From JAIBJN01 sp963825255 (lineage in GTDB: Bacteria; Actinomycetota; Thermoleophilia; Gaiellales; Gaiellaceae): a stretch of 64,000 nt of DNA. Below, piece after piece: positions 8,752-17,655 of this stretch. The translations under genes and the position numbers were made by a program. The stretch spans positions 22,358 through 86,357 of the forward strand of contig CAWGSF010000007.1 in NCBI GenBank assembly GCA_963825255.1, in the 5' to 3' direction. Every line of letters begins with the position of its first letter. Position 1 is the stretch's first letter. The notes below the pieces were generated by a model. That model was given only the letters and a program-made list of their open reading frames with translations, was not told the origin of the DNA and did not search any database.

Positions 8752-9480
8752 GCCTGGATCCCGCCTCCGTCGAGGACGAGCGCCTGGCCGTTGATCGCCG
8801 CCGCCTCCGGCGCGGCGAGGAAGGCGACGGCGAACGCGACCTCGTCGGGCTCGAGCAGGCGGCCGAGGGGCGACGACGCGATCAGCGCCGCCTCGGCCTC
8901 CTCCTCGCTGCGGTCCGTGGCGGACGACGATGCGCGCGATCGACCTCTCGGTCATCTCCGTTCGCACGTAGGTCGGGCAGACGGCGTTGGCGGTCACGCC
9001 CGTGCCGGCCACCTCGGCGGCGACGGCGCGCATGAGGCCGACGGCGGCGTGCTTCGACGCCGTGTACGCGGCGGTGTAGCGGACGCCGACCAGGGCGGCG
9101 GTGGAGGCGACGGTGACGATGCGCCCCTCATCGCGCTCGACCATGCCGCCGAGCACGGCGCGCGTGCAGAGGAAGGCGCCCGTCGCGTTGACGTCGAGGA
9201 CGGCGCGCCAGTCGTCGAGCGTCGTGCGCCCGAGCGGGGCGCTCGCAGCGGCGCCGGCGTTGTTGACGAGGACGTCGACCCTGCCGAGCCGCTCGAAGAG
9301 CGCCGTCACCGCCTCCTCGTCGGTCACGTCGCAGACGTCGGTCTCGGCCGCCGCGGTCGCCTCCAGCGCCTCGCGGTCGCGCCCGACCGCGACGACCCGG
9401 TCGCCGGCGCCGGCGAAACGTTCGACGACCGCCCTCCCGATCCCCTTCCCGCCGCCCGTGACGACGACGACGCGCGTCAC
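8748..9480 (-). CDS. Short-chain dehydrogenase/reductase (frameshifted)
   Basis: An NAD(P)-dependent SDR. Visible features are the nucleotide loop TGGGKGIG (residues 8-15), NNAG (about 84-87), and the catalytic YTASK, with the Ser in VASTAA upstream. The end (EPDEVAFAVAFLAAPEAA ... LVLDGGG) is in another frame, shifted near 8925. GTG at 9480 overlaps the stop of the CoA ligase. Position in the operon suggests it oxidises a hydroxyacyl-CoA ring intermediate, as FabG-like or hydroxyacyl-CoA dehydrogenases do. Confidence 0.85.
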
Positions 9481-11048
9481 GCGGCGACCTCGACCTCGGC
9501 GCGGAGCGCGCGGCGGTCGATCTTGCCCGACGGCGTCTTGGGCAGCTCCGCCACGAAGCGGACGTCGCGCGGGTACTTGTGCGGGGAGAGGTGCGTGCGC
9601 ACGTGCTCCTGGAGCGCAGCGGCCAGGTCGTCCGAGGCGGCGACCCCGGCGCGGAGGACGACGTGCGCGCGCGTGAGCGTCAGCCCGCCCTCCTCGTAGC
9701 CGACGACGGCGCACTCGACGACGTCCGCGTGCGAGACGAGGCAGTGCTCGACCTCGGACGGCGCCACCCAGATGCCGCCCACCTTGATCAGCTCGTCGCT
9801 GCGCCCGCGGTACCAGAAGAAGCCGTCGCCGTCGCGGACGAAGAGGTCGCCCGTGTCCACGAGGTCGCCGTGGAACGTCTGCTTCGACTTCTCGTGCTCG
9901 TTCCAGTAGAGGAGCGCGGCGGTGTCGCCCTCGATCCAGAGCGTCCCGACCTCGCCGTCGGGCACCTCGCGGCCCTCGTCGTCGAGCACGCGGGCACGAT
10001 AGCCGGGCACGACCTCGCCGACGCTGCCGGGCCGGACGCGCCCGGGGCGGCTCGAGATGTAGATGTGGTAGGCCTCGGAGGAGCCGATCCCGTCGAGCAC
10101 CTCGACGCCGAACGCCTCCTGCCAGCGCTCGTAGAGCTCGCGCGGGAGCGCCTCGCCCGCGGAGGTGCAGAGCCGGAGGCAGGAGAGGTCCTGCCGGTGG
10201 GCGTCGGAGTGGGCGACCATCGCCGCCATCATCGTCGGAACCTGGACGAGGATGCTCGGGCGATGCAGCGCGACGAGCTCGAAGATCCGCTCCGGCGTCG
10301 TCCGCTCGGGGAAGACGATCCCGGCCCCGCCGACGCCGAACGGGAAGAGCGCCGTCAGGTCGCGCGCGTAGCCGAAGAAGAGCTTCGGCACCGGGAGCAC
10401 GACGTCGTCCTCCCTCAGATCGAGCACGCCTCGTGCGTACCACTCGAAGCTGAGCAGAGGGCTGTGCTGCGGGTGCACCGCCGCCTTGGGGAGGCCGGTG
10501 CTCCCGGTCGTGAACTTCCAGAGGGCGATGTCGTCGCGGGTGGTCGGGGCCGGCTCGAGCTCCTCCGGCGCCTGCGCGGCGAGCGCCTCGAAGGACACCT
10601 CGCCGGGACGGAGCTCGCCGGCGTCGCCGACGACGAGCACGTGGCGGAGCCAGCTGCTCGAGGCCGCCGCCTCCCGGACGCGTTCCAGCGTGCTCGGGTC
10701 GGCGACCACGACGCCCGCGCGCGTGTAGTCGAGGTAGTAGGCGAAGTCCTTCGCCTGGAGGAACGTGTACGCCTCGGCCGTCACGGCGCCGATCTTCTGC
10801 GCCCCGTACCAGAGCGCCACGAGCTCGACGCCGTCGGCGAGGACGAGCAGGACGCGCTCCTCGGCGCGGACGCCCAGCTCGCGGAGGACGTGGCCGCTCC
10901 GGTTCACGAGCGCTGCGAGCTCCGCGTACGTGGTCGGGCCGTCGGGGCCGATCAGGGCGGTGCGGGGCCCGCGCCCCTCCTCGACGTTGCGGTCGACGAA
11001 GTGCGTCGCGAGGTTGAACCGGCGCGGGACGTCGTCGTACGTCAGCAC
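9477..11048 (-). CDS. Benzoate/2-aminobenzoate-type CoA ligase
   Basis: An intact 523-residue AMP-forming ligase of the benzoate-CoA ligase family, which activates an aromatic acid with ATP and CoA. Motifs are the P-loop FTTGSTGLPKAAVH (about 180), GIGSSEAYHIYIS (about 320), VDTGDLF and RDGDGFFWYRGRSDELIK (about 400), and the catalytic lysine in PKTPSGKIDRR near the end. GTG at 11048 overlaps the creatininase stop by 7 bp. With kynureninase in the cluster the expected substrate is anthranilate; benzoate cannot be excluded from sequence alone. Confidence 0.85.
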   Translation of the reverse strand: MLTYDDVPRRFNLATHFVDRNVEEGRGPRTALIGPDGPTTYAELAALVNRSGHVLRELGVRAEERVLLVLADGVELVALWYGAQKIGAVTAEAYTFLQAKDFAYYLDYTRAGVVVADPSTLERVREAAASSSWLRHVLVVGDAGELRPGEVSFEALAAQAPEELEPAPTTRDDIALWKFTTGSTGLPKAAVHPQHSPLLSFEWYARGVLDLREDDVVLPVPKLFFGYARDLTALFPFGVGGAGIVFPERTTPERIFELVALHRPSILVQVPTMMAAMVAHSDAHRQDLSCLRLCTSAGEALPRELYERWQEAFGVEVLDGIGSSEAYHIYISSRPGRVRPGSVGEVVPGYRARVLDDEGREVPDGEVGTLWIEGDTAALLYWNEHEKSKQTFHGDLVDTGDLFVRDGDGFFWYRGRSDELIKVGGIWVAPSEVEHCLVSHADVVECAVVGYEEGGLTLTRAHVVLRAGVAASDDLAAALQEHVRTHLSPHKYPRDVRFVAELPKTPSGKIDRRALRAEVEVAA

Positions 11049-11789
11049 GCGGCCACCTCGCGGACGAGCTCGACGACGAGGTCGACGAGCGTCTCGAACG
11101 TCCGCTCGCCCTCCTCGGCGGTCGCCTCGGCGGGGGCGCCGCAGTAGGCGCGATCCATTCCCATGGCAATGAAATCCGTCTGCCCGTCGGCGATGGCCGC
11201 GGGCATGTCGATCATCGTCGATTCCAGGGCCGCCATGCGCTCCCGCCGGACGAGCTCCGGCCGGTCGGCGAGAACGAGCGACGTCTCGTAGCGGCCGGCG
11301 TGGCACGAGCCCGAGCGGAACTCCTCGGTCAGCCGTTCCGCGTTGCGACGCCGGGTCAGGTCGAGGAGGCGGGCCGACGGCCCCAGCTCCGCGACCGCGT
11401 CCCGGAGCGTGCGCACCTGCTCGGGCTCGAAGTGGCTGTTCACGAGGACGATCCGCCCGAAGCCCTGCGCGGCGAGCGACCGGGCGACGTCGACGACGAG
11501 CGCGCGCAGGGTCTCCTCGCCGATCGAGACGGCGCCGGGGAAGGCGGCGCCGTAGCGGGTGACGCCGTAGGGGAGGCGGCGGGAGGACGAGCGCGCGAAC
11601 CTCGGGGTCGTCCGCGAGCCTCTCGGCGGCGCGCCTGCAGACGCCGAGCGAGATGAGGGTGTCCGTCTCGAGCGGCGCGTGCGGCCCGTGGGGCTCGACC
11701 GCGCCGAGCGGGAGGAGCAGGACCGTCGGCCTGGGATCCGCGAGCAGCTCCTCGAGGTCGGGGTACGCGAGCTCGGCGAATTCCGTCAC
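11042..11789 (-). CDS. Creatininase-family amidohydrolase (frameshifted)
   Basis: A metal-dependent hydrolase fold shared by creatininase, MftE and ring-opening lactam hydrolases. Metal-site motifs are EPHGPHAPLETD near residue 32 and CHAGRYETS near 165, plus VNSHFEPEQ. One shift near 11582. GTG at 11789 overlaps the stop of the monooxygenase gene, and its stop overlaps the ligase start. Its place between the ring-modifying enzyme and the CoA ligase suggests hydrolysis of a C-N bond or ring opening in this pathway. I know no assigned role for it in anthranilate breakdown. Confidence 0.75.
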
Positions 11790-13877
11790 GACGCGACGGC
11801 GGCGCCCTCGGAGCGCTCGGGCGCCGGACGGAGCTCGCGCTCGAGGTCGGAGGGCGGGAGGTCGAGGATGCAGAGGTCGCCGCGGCCCGCGCCGACGATC
11901 GTGCTCGCGTCGTCGAGCGTCGTCAGGTGGCCGGCGACGAGCGTCGGCACGCCCGCCCCGGCCCTGACGCGGTCGCTGAGGCCGGTGAGGAAGCCCCGGC
12001 GGTACTCGGGCCGGTCGTGGGCGACGGTCTGCCCGGCGACCACGTGAATCAGGTCGCAGCCGTGCTCGACGAGCGCGCGGGCGGTCGCGACGCCCTCCTC
12101 CACGGACACGCCGCCGCGGGCCCAGTCGGTGACGGACAGGCGGACGGCGAGGACGCCGTCCCACGCCTCGCGCACCGCGTCGAGCACCTCGAGCGGGAAG
12201 CGGAGCCGGTCCTCGCCGTAGGCGTCGGCGCGGCGGTTCGTGAGCGGGGAGAGGAAGCTGGCGAGGAGGTACCCGTGCGCGTAGTCGAGCTCGAGGATGT
12301 CGACGCCGAGCTCGGCCGCGCGCCGCGCACCTGCCACGAAGTCCGCGCGGACAGCCGCCATGCCGTCCTCGTCGAGCTCCCGTGGAACGGGGCTGAAGGG
12401 GCCGTAGGGGAGAGGGGACGCCGACACGAGCTCCCACCCCTCGCGCAGCGGGAGGTCGACGCCGAACGAGCGCGGGCGGCACGCTCCCCGTCTGCCCGCG
12501 TGCCCGAGCTGGAGCGCGACCGGGCGGAACGTGGGCTCCCACTCGCGGATCGTCGGCGTCTCCGGCGTGATCCTGCCCTCCGGGGAAACCGCCACGAACC
12601 CGCTGAGGACGAGCCCCGCCCCGGCCGGCGAGGCATCGGGCCGCGCGACCACGCGGTTCTCGAGCGAGACAAGTAACAGACTGTTACTTGTTGTCGTCCG
12701 CCTCCCGAGCTCGAGGGGGGCGAACGCCGGCGGCGGGGCCACGGCCGTGTCGGCGCCCGTGAACCAGGCGTCGAGCACCCGCGTGAACGTCGGGTCGCGG
12801 ACCGTGAGGCTCGCGTGGCTGATGCGGCCGCTGCGCGTCAGCAGGTTGAAGGCGAACTGGATCGGCTCGAGGTCGCGGTAGCCCGCGACGCGGGCGAAGT
12901 ACGCGGCGCTCTCGCTTGCCGCCTGCTGCGTCCGCTCGACGACGGGCTGGCGCTCCATCTCGTAGTCGACGAGCGCCGCCTCGACGTTCCAGGCGCGGCG
13001 CTCGAGGGCGTCGCGGAGAGCGATCGCGTCCTCCATGGCGAGCTTCGTCCCCGAGCCGATCGAGAAGTGCGCCGTGTGGGCGGCGTCTCCCAGCACGACC
13101 GTGCGGCCGTGGTGCCAGACCCTGTTCACGACCTTCGGGAAGTCGAGCCAGAGCGAGCGGTTCGAGAGGAGCTCGTGGCCCTCGAGGTCGCGCGCGAAGA
13201 GCCGCTCGCAGAAGGCGAGGCTCTCGTCCTCGGACAGCTCGTCGAGGCCCGGCGCGGCGCCACGTCGGCTCCGGGCACTCGACGATGAACGTGCTCGTGC
13301 GCTCGTCGAAGGGGTACGCGTGCACCTGGAAGAGCCCGTGCTCGGTGTCCTTGAAGATGAACGTGAAGGCGTCGAAGACGAGGTCGGTGCCGAACCAGAC
13401 GTACTTGCAGCCCTCCGGCGCGACCGACGTGCCGAGCTCGCGCTCCAGCCCGCGCCGGACGACGCTGTTGACGCCGTCGGCGCCGACGACGAGGTCGGCG
13501 TCGTCCGGAGCGCCGTCGAGCTCGACGCCGAACGCCAGGTCGACGCCGAGGGAGAAGCAGCGGCGCTGGAGGATCTCCAGGAGCCGCTTGCGCGCGATGG
13601 CCGAGAAGGAATGGCCCTGCGACCGGAGGACGCGCCCGCGGTAGCGGATGTCCACGCGGTCCCAGCGCGCGAACGTGTCGGTGATCGCCAGGTACGTCTC
13701 CTGGTCGGCGTCGCGGAGCGCGCCGAGGGTCTCCTCGCTGAAGACGACGCCCCAGCCGAAGGTCGCGTCGGGGGCGTTCCGCTCCGTCACCCGCACGTCG
13801 ATGCCGGGGTCGACCTTCTTGAGCAGGATCGCCAGGTAGAGCCCGGCGGGGCCGGCGCCGACGATCGAGACCCTCAC
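11786..13877 (-). CDS. FAD monooxygenase-Old Yellow Enzyme fusion, 2-aminobenzoyl-CoA monooxygenase/reductase type
   Basis: About 697 residues in two parts. The N-terminal half is a flavin monooxygenase: GAGPAGLYLAILLKK at residues 7-21, FGWGVVFSEETL, VGADGVNS and GDAAHTAHFSIGSGTKL. The C-terminal half is an Old Yellow Enzyme barrel: PLELG, LENRVV, LQLGHAGRRG, LDYAHGYLLASFLSP and NRRADAYGEDR. This fusion is known from 2-aminobenzoyl-CoA monooxygenase/reductase, which hydroxylates and then hydrogenates the ring of anthraniloyl-CoA, and salicylyl-CoA 5-hydroxylase is a close relative. One frameshift near 13262. The OYE start looks about 20 residues short after LENRVVARP, and a 23-bp palindrome encodes part of the linker. 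GTG start overlaps the LLM stop. Confidence 0.85.
12669..12691. repeat. Dispersed palindrome, copy 1 (inside the monooxygenase gene)
   Basis: Perfect inverted repeat: 11-bp arms ACAAGTAACAG and complement around a single A. It is read in frame as part of the domain linker (TSNSLLLV). The same palindrome lies at 21796-21818 and 34364-34388. Confidence 0.9.
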
Positions 13878-14705
13878 CGGGACACCGCCTCCGCGAGCCG
13901 GTCGAGCTCGTCGACGTCTCCGACGGTCGGGAAGAGGACGAGCTCGTCGCAGCCGGCCTCCTCGTAGCCGCGCACGAAGTCCTTGATCGCCCGGGCGCTC
14001 GTGAGGTTGGCGGCGACGATGCGCTCGGCGAACGGCCCGGTGAACGCGTAGTAGTCACGGAGGTAGGCGTTGCCGCGCTCGACGTCCCCGAGCGCGAAGT
14101 AGCCCTGGCCCCAGAGGCGGGGGCGGCCGGGGCGCCCGAGGTCGCGCCAGGCCGCCTGGGCGCGCGCCGCGGCGCTTGCGAAGGCCCGCGGCGGGCCGCC
14201 GCCGTGCGCGTAGCCGTCGCCGTAGCGGGCCATGCGGGCGAAGGCGGGGCCGCTGCCGCCGCCGACGAGGAGCTCGATCCCCTCTCGCGGCGGGCCCACG
14301 CGATCCTCGTCGACGCCGCCGCGCAGGTACGCGAGCTGCTCCGAGAACGTCCGCCCCCGGCCGCGGTGGTCGACGCCGGCGACCTCGTAGTCCTCGACCC
14401 TCGCGCCGATGGCGAGGCCGAGGGTCAGCCGCCCGCCCGAGAGGGCGTGCACCGAGGCGGCCTGCTTGGCGAGGAGGGCGGTCGCGCGCAGCGGGGCGAT
14501 CGCGATCATCGTCGCCAGGCGCACGCGGCTGGTCGCGGCCGCCGCGGCGGCGAGCGTGGCGAAGGGCTCGAGGCTCGACGTAGGCGACGCGGTCGAGGAC
14601 GGCCACGCTCGAGAACGGCCGGGCATCGGCGCGCCGCGCCCACTCGAGCACCTGCGCGCCGTCCGTCTCCGGCGTCGTGTTCGGGAGCCCGACGCCGACG
14701 TTCAA
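13874..14705 (-). CDS. LLM-class flavin-dependent oxidoreductase (frameshifted)
   Basis: A luciferase-like monooxygenase or F420-dependent enzyme, (beta/alpha)8 fold. Blocks seen are VGVGLPNT at the N-terminus, TSRVRLATMIAIAPLR, KQAASVHALSGGRLTLGLAIGAR and ELLVGGGSG, with LVLFPTVGDVDEL at the end. One shift near 14583. It starts with TTG at 14705, about 33 nt downstream of a good minus-strand -10/-35 pair, and is therefore the first gene of the anthranilate block. The role in the pathway is unknown; another hydroxylation or flavin/F420 redox step is possible. Confidence 0.8.
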
Positions 14706-14737
14706 CCGTGGGTCCGTTTCCGTCGCGTGCAGGAAGG

Positions 14738-14765
14738 TTTACACTTGACCGAGGTGATGTGTCAA
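14738..14765 (-). promoter_or_regulatory. Promoter of the catabolic operon with overlapping operator
   Basis: Read on the minus strand: -35 TTGACA (14765-14760), 16-bp spacer, weak -10 TGTAAA (14743-14738). The spacer holds an imperfect palindrome at 14741-14762, arms ACACTTGACC and GGTGATGTGT around GA (8 of 10 positions pair). It also lies just before the plus-strand PaaI/PaaX genes, so one bound repressor, most simply PaaX, could control both directions. Confidence 0.55.
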
Positions 14766-14788
14766 CAAAACCCGGACCGGGAGCGCGC

Positions 14789-15203
14789 ATGACGGACTCG
14801 GGCGAGGCGCGCGACCCGCTCCTCGAGCCCTCGGCGTTCGACCGCCACTACGGGCTCGAGGTGGTCGAGTGCAGCGACGAGCTCGTGCGCGGGCGCGTCG
14901 AGGTGGGGGAGGAGCTGAAGCAGCCGCTGGGGCTCGTCCACGGCGGCGTCCACGCGGCGATCGCCGAGGGGCTCGCTTCGCTCGGGACGAACCACGGCGT
15001 CGCCGCCGAAGGCAAGGTCGGCCTCGGCATGTCCAACGAGTCGTCGTTCCTGCGGCCCGTCGGCGGGCGGGACGATCCACGCGACTGCGCGCCGGCGCCA
15101 TCGCGGCCGGACGACGTGGGTCTGGGACGTGGAGCTCGCCGACGACGAGGGCCGGCTCTGCGCTCTCAGCCGGGTGACCGTGGCGGTCCGCCCGGGCCCG
15201 TGA
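14789..15203 (+). CDS. PaaI-type hotdog thioesterase (frameshifted)
   Basis: A hotdog-fold acyl-CoA thioesterase. The first frame carries GLEVVECSDELVRGRVEV and the active-site block LGLVHGGVHAAIAEGLAS. After a base shift near 15063 the second frame continues IHATARRRHRGRTTWVWDVELADDEGRLC to VTVAVRP. About 137 residues, normal for PaaI. Such enzymes usually release CoA from dead-end aromatic CoA esters. Its TGA overlaps the PaaX GTG start, so the pair is co-translated. Confidence 0.8.
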
Positions 15204-16036
15204 GCGAGGAGGCCCCGCCGCTCTTCGAGCAGCGGCCACAGAGCCTCGTCGTCACGCTGCTCGGCGCGTACGTCTACCCGGACGACCGGCTGGTGTGGTC
15301 GGGCGGGCTCGTGCGGCTCCTGGGCGAGCTCGGCTTCTCCGCCGGTGCCGCCAGGGTCGCCCTGGCGCGGCTGACGCGCCGCGACCTCCTCGCGCGCGTC
15401 CGCACCGGCCGGCTCGTGCACTACCGGCCGACAGCGCGGACGACCGCGCTGCTGGCCGAGGGCGAGCGCCGGATCTTCTCGCTCGGCCGCGACGCCCGTC
15501 CCGCCGGCGAGTGGACGATCCTCTCGCATGCCATTCCCGACGAGCGGCGGCTCGAGCGCGGCCGGCTCGCCCGGCGCCTGCGCTTCCTCGGCTTCGGCTC
15601 GCTCCAGGACGGCGTCTGGATCTCGCCGCACGACCGCGCGGAGGAGGTGGCCTCCCTCCTCGAGGAGCTGCGGCTCGTCGGCCATGCCGCCGTCGTCCTC
15701 GGGCGGCCGGCGGGCCTCACCGACCTCGAGACCCTCGTCGCCCGTGCCTGGGACGTGGAGGGGCTGGCGAAGCGCTACCGCGCGTTCGAGCTCGCCTTCG
15801 GCCGGCACACGGCACGGAACGGCGTCGCCGATCGGGAGGCCTTCCTCGTCCGCACCCGGCTCGTGCACGCCTTCCGGCAGTTCCCGTCCCTCGACCCGGG
15901 GTTGCCGGACGAGCTCGTCCCGACCGGCGGGCATCGCGCCCGGGCGGTCGCCCTCTTCCACGATCTCTATGCCGCGCTGGCAGAGCCGGCCCGGCGCCAC
16001 TTCGTCGGCGCGACGGCCCCGCCCGTCCGCGGCTAG
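15200..16036 (+). CDS. PaaX-family transcriptional repressor
   Basis: 278 residues. PaaX proteins have an N-terminal winged helix, a central domain and a C-terminal domain, and are released from DNA by phenylacetyl-CoA or related aryl-CoA esters. Seen here: SLVVTLLGAYV then SAGAARVALARLTRRDLL (helix-turn-helix, about residues 35-55), GRDARPAGEWTILSHAIPDERR (PaaX central block) and FRQFPSLDPGLPDELVP near the end. It is divergent from the anthranilate operon with an operator-like palindrome between them. It most likely senses anthraniloyl-CoA or a downstream CoA ester; that is inference. Confidence 0.85.
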   Translation: MSEEAPPLFEQRPQSLVVTLLGAYVYPDDRLVWSGGLVRLLGELGFSAGAARVALARLTRRDLLARVRTGRLVHYRPTARTTALLAEGERRIFSLGRDARPAGEWTILSHAIPDERRLERGRLARRLRFLGFGSLQDGVWISPHDRAEEVASLLEELRLVGHAAVVLGRPAGLTDLETLVARAWDVEGLAKRYRAFELAFGRHTARNGVADREAFLVRTRLVHAFRQFPSLDPGLPDELVPTGGHRARAVALFHDLYAALAEPARRHFVGATAPPVRG

Positions 16037-16039
16037 CCG

Positions 16040-16519
16040 CTACTCGGGGCCGCAGTCGGGCTCGGGCTCTCCCTCGACGCCCGGGAGCCGGCCGAGGAGG
16101 GAGGTGAGCGTCGCCATCTCCTCCTCGGTGAAGCGGGCGAGGAAGAGATCGTCCACGCCGGCGATGTGCGTCCGGGCCGCCTCGCGGAGGCGCCGGCCGC
16201 CGGCCGTGGTCAGCTTCGCGTAGACGACGCGCCGATCGGTCGGGCAGGACGCCCGCTCGACCAGGCCGGACTGCTCGAGCCGGTCGAGGAGCCGCGTCAT
16301 CCCGGATGCCGTGAGGAGGACCCGGTCGGCGAGGTCGACTCGCTTCAGCGCCTGGTCGGGCGCGTGCGAGAGGTGGAGCAGGACCTCGTACTCGTTGAGG
16401 GTGAGCCCGTGCTGCGCGACGAGGTCGGAGGAGAGCGCGCGCGTCAGCGCGGCGTGGGCGCGGAGGAAGCGGATCCACCCTTCGAGCTGGCCTCGTTCGG
16501 GAAATACTTGCGTACTCAA
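16040..16519 (-). CDS. MarR-family regulator 1
   Basis: 159 residues with a winged helix: LTLNEYEVLLHLSHAPDQALKRVDLADRVLLTASGMTRLLDRLEQSGLVER, then the wing CPTDRRVVYAKLT. Most MarR proteins repress a divergent neighbour and are released by small aromatic ligands or oxidation; here a single Cys begins the wing. It is divergent from the YceI gene (50 bp gap) and converges on paaX with 3 bp between stops. It starts at ATG 16519. Confidence 0.85.
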   Translation of the reverse strand: MSTQVFPERGQLEGWIRFLRAHAALTRALSSDLVAQHGLTLNEYEVLLHLSHAPDQALKRVDLADRVLLTASGMTRLLDRLEQSGLVERASCPTDRRVVYAKLTTAGGRRLREAARTHIAGVDDLFLARFTEEEMATLTSLLGRLPGVEGEPEPDCGPE

Positions 16520-16564
16520 TTACGTTCTAGTATATGTTTGCGCAATCAACTATATCACCGGAGG
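16508..16564 (+). promoter_or_regulatory. Divergent promoter/operator between MarR 1 and YceI
   Basis: An AT-rich island. Candidate plus-strand promoter: TTGCGT (16508-16513), 17-bp spacer, TATATG (16531-16536). Palindrome TTGCGCAA at 16538-16545 and the 9-mer ATCAACTAT at 16545-16553 follow. The complement of that 9-mer recurs upstream of the second MarR gene. Ribosome binding site GGAGG at 16560-16564 sets the YceI start at 16570. Confidence 0.5.
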
Positions 16565-16569
16565 TCACG

Positions 16570-17082
16570 ATGGGCACTGTAAATGGGAACGCGGCGGAGC
16601 TCGCAGGCACGTGGGTCGTCGATCCGAGCCACTCGGCCGTGGAGTTCGAGGTCGTCGACACGGAGTCGCTGGTCGCGGCGATCCGGGGTCGGTTCACCGA
16701 CTTCGAGGGCGCGCTCGTCCTTCCGAACGACGACGGAGCCGGTAGCGCGACGGCCGTCGTCCGCACCGCCAGCGTCACCACGGACAACGAGCCGCGCGAC
16801 GCGCACCTGCGCTCGCCGGACTTCCTCGACGCCGAGGCCGCGCCCGAGATCACGTTCTCGGCCGACAGCGTCGTCGTCGAGGGCGACGCGCTGACCATTC
16901 CCGGGCGCATCGCCATCAGGGGCACGTCCTTCCCGGTCGAGCTGAAGGCCAGGGCCCTCGGGGCGGGCACCGACGTCCAGGGGCGGGAGAAGCTCGTGCT
17001 CGCCTCGGACGGCGAGCTCGACTGGGGCACGCAGAAGGTCTCGCTCGACCTCAGCGCGACCTTCGTGAAGGAGGCGCTAGCG
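16570..17082 (+). CDS. YceI-family lipid-binding protein
   Basis: About 170 residues of a YceI lipocalin-like barrel, which binds isoprenoid or fatty-acid chains. Blocks seen are AGTWVVDPSHSAVEFEV, RGRFTDFEGAL, DNEPRDAHLRSPDFLDAE and PEITFSADSV. No signal peptide, as in cytoplasmic actinobacterial forms. Odd: the frame has no stop and runs straight into the FMN reductase below (KEALAMRVLG). The next gene has its own AAGGAGG ribosome site, and TAG sits one frame off at 17078, so a lost stop by a single-base indel is as likely as a true fusion. Confidence 0.75.
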
Positions 17083-17655
17083 ATGCGCGTGCTCGGGATC
17101 GCCGGCAGCCTCCGCGCGGGCTCCTACAACCGCGCCCTCCTCGCCGCCGCGCGCGAGCTCGCGCCGGAGGGGATGGAGATCGTCGAGTACGACATCGCCG
17201 ACCTCCCCTTCTACGACGCGGGCCTCGAGGCCGGCGGCGATCCCGGGCCGGTCGCGGACTTCAAGCGCGCGATCGCCGAGGCGGACGCCGTCCTGATCGC
17301 CACGCCCGAGTACAACCGGAGCGTGCCGGGCGTCCTCAAGAACGCGATCGACTGGGCGTCCCGCCCGCCGCTCGGCTCCCCGCTCGCCGGCAAGCGCGTC
17401 GGCGTCATGGGGGCCTCGACCGGGATGAGCGGGACGACCCACGCGCAGGCACACCTGCTCCAGGCGCTCGCCTGCACGCGCGCGAGCGTCCTCGACGAGC
17501 CGCGCGTCCTCGTCCCGCTCGCGTACGAGCACTTCGACGAGGACGGCCGTCTCACGACCCCCGAGGTGCGCGAGGCCGTCAGGGACCTGCTCTGGTCGCT
17601 AGCCGCCGAGGGCGCGGCGGAGGACGTCACGGAGCGCGCGCTGGTCGCCGGCTGA
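17083..17655 (+). CDS. NADPH-dependent FMN reductase (ChrR/quinone-reductase type)
   Basis: 190 residues of flavodoxin-like fold that reduces quinones, chromate or FMN with NADPH. The FMN phosphate loop is GIAGSLRAGSYNRALL at the N-terminus; TPEYNRSVPGVLKNAIDWASRP is the second signature. The strong ribosome site AAGGAGG (17068-17074) fits ATG 17083. It is in frame with YceI upstream, so the two may be one polypeptide. The last 57 bases overlap the tail of MarR 2 on the other strand. Confidence 0.85.
   Translation: MRVLGIAGSLRAGSYNRALLAAARELAPEGMEIVEYDIADLPFYDAGLEAGGDPGPVADFKRAIAEADAVLIATPEYNRSVPGVLKNAIDWASRPPLGSPLAGKRVGVMGASTGMSGTTHAQAHLLQALACTRASVLDEPRVLVPLAYEHFDEDGRLTTPEVREAVRDLLWSLAAEGAAEDVTERALVAG

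Noticed and set aside
9579..11147. Long plus-strand frame opposite the CoA ligase
   Set aside because: Shadow of the ligase gene caused by high GC; composition is Arg/Glu/Val-rich with no domain.
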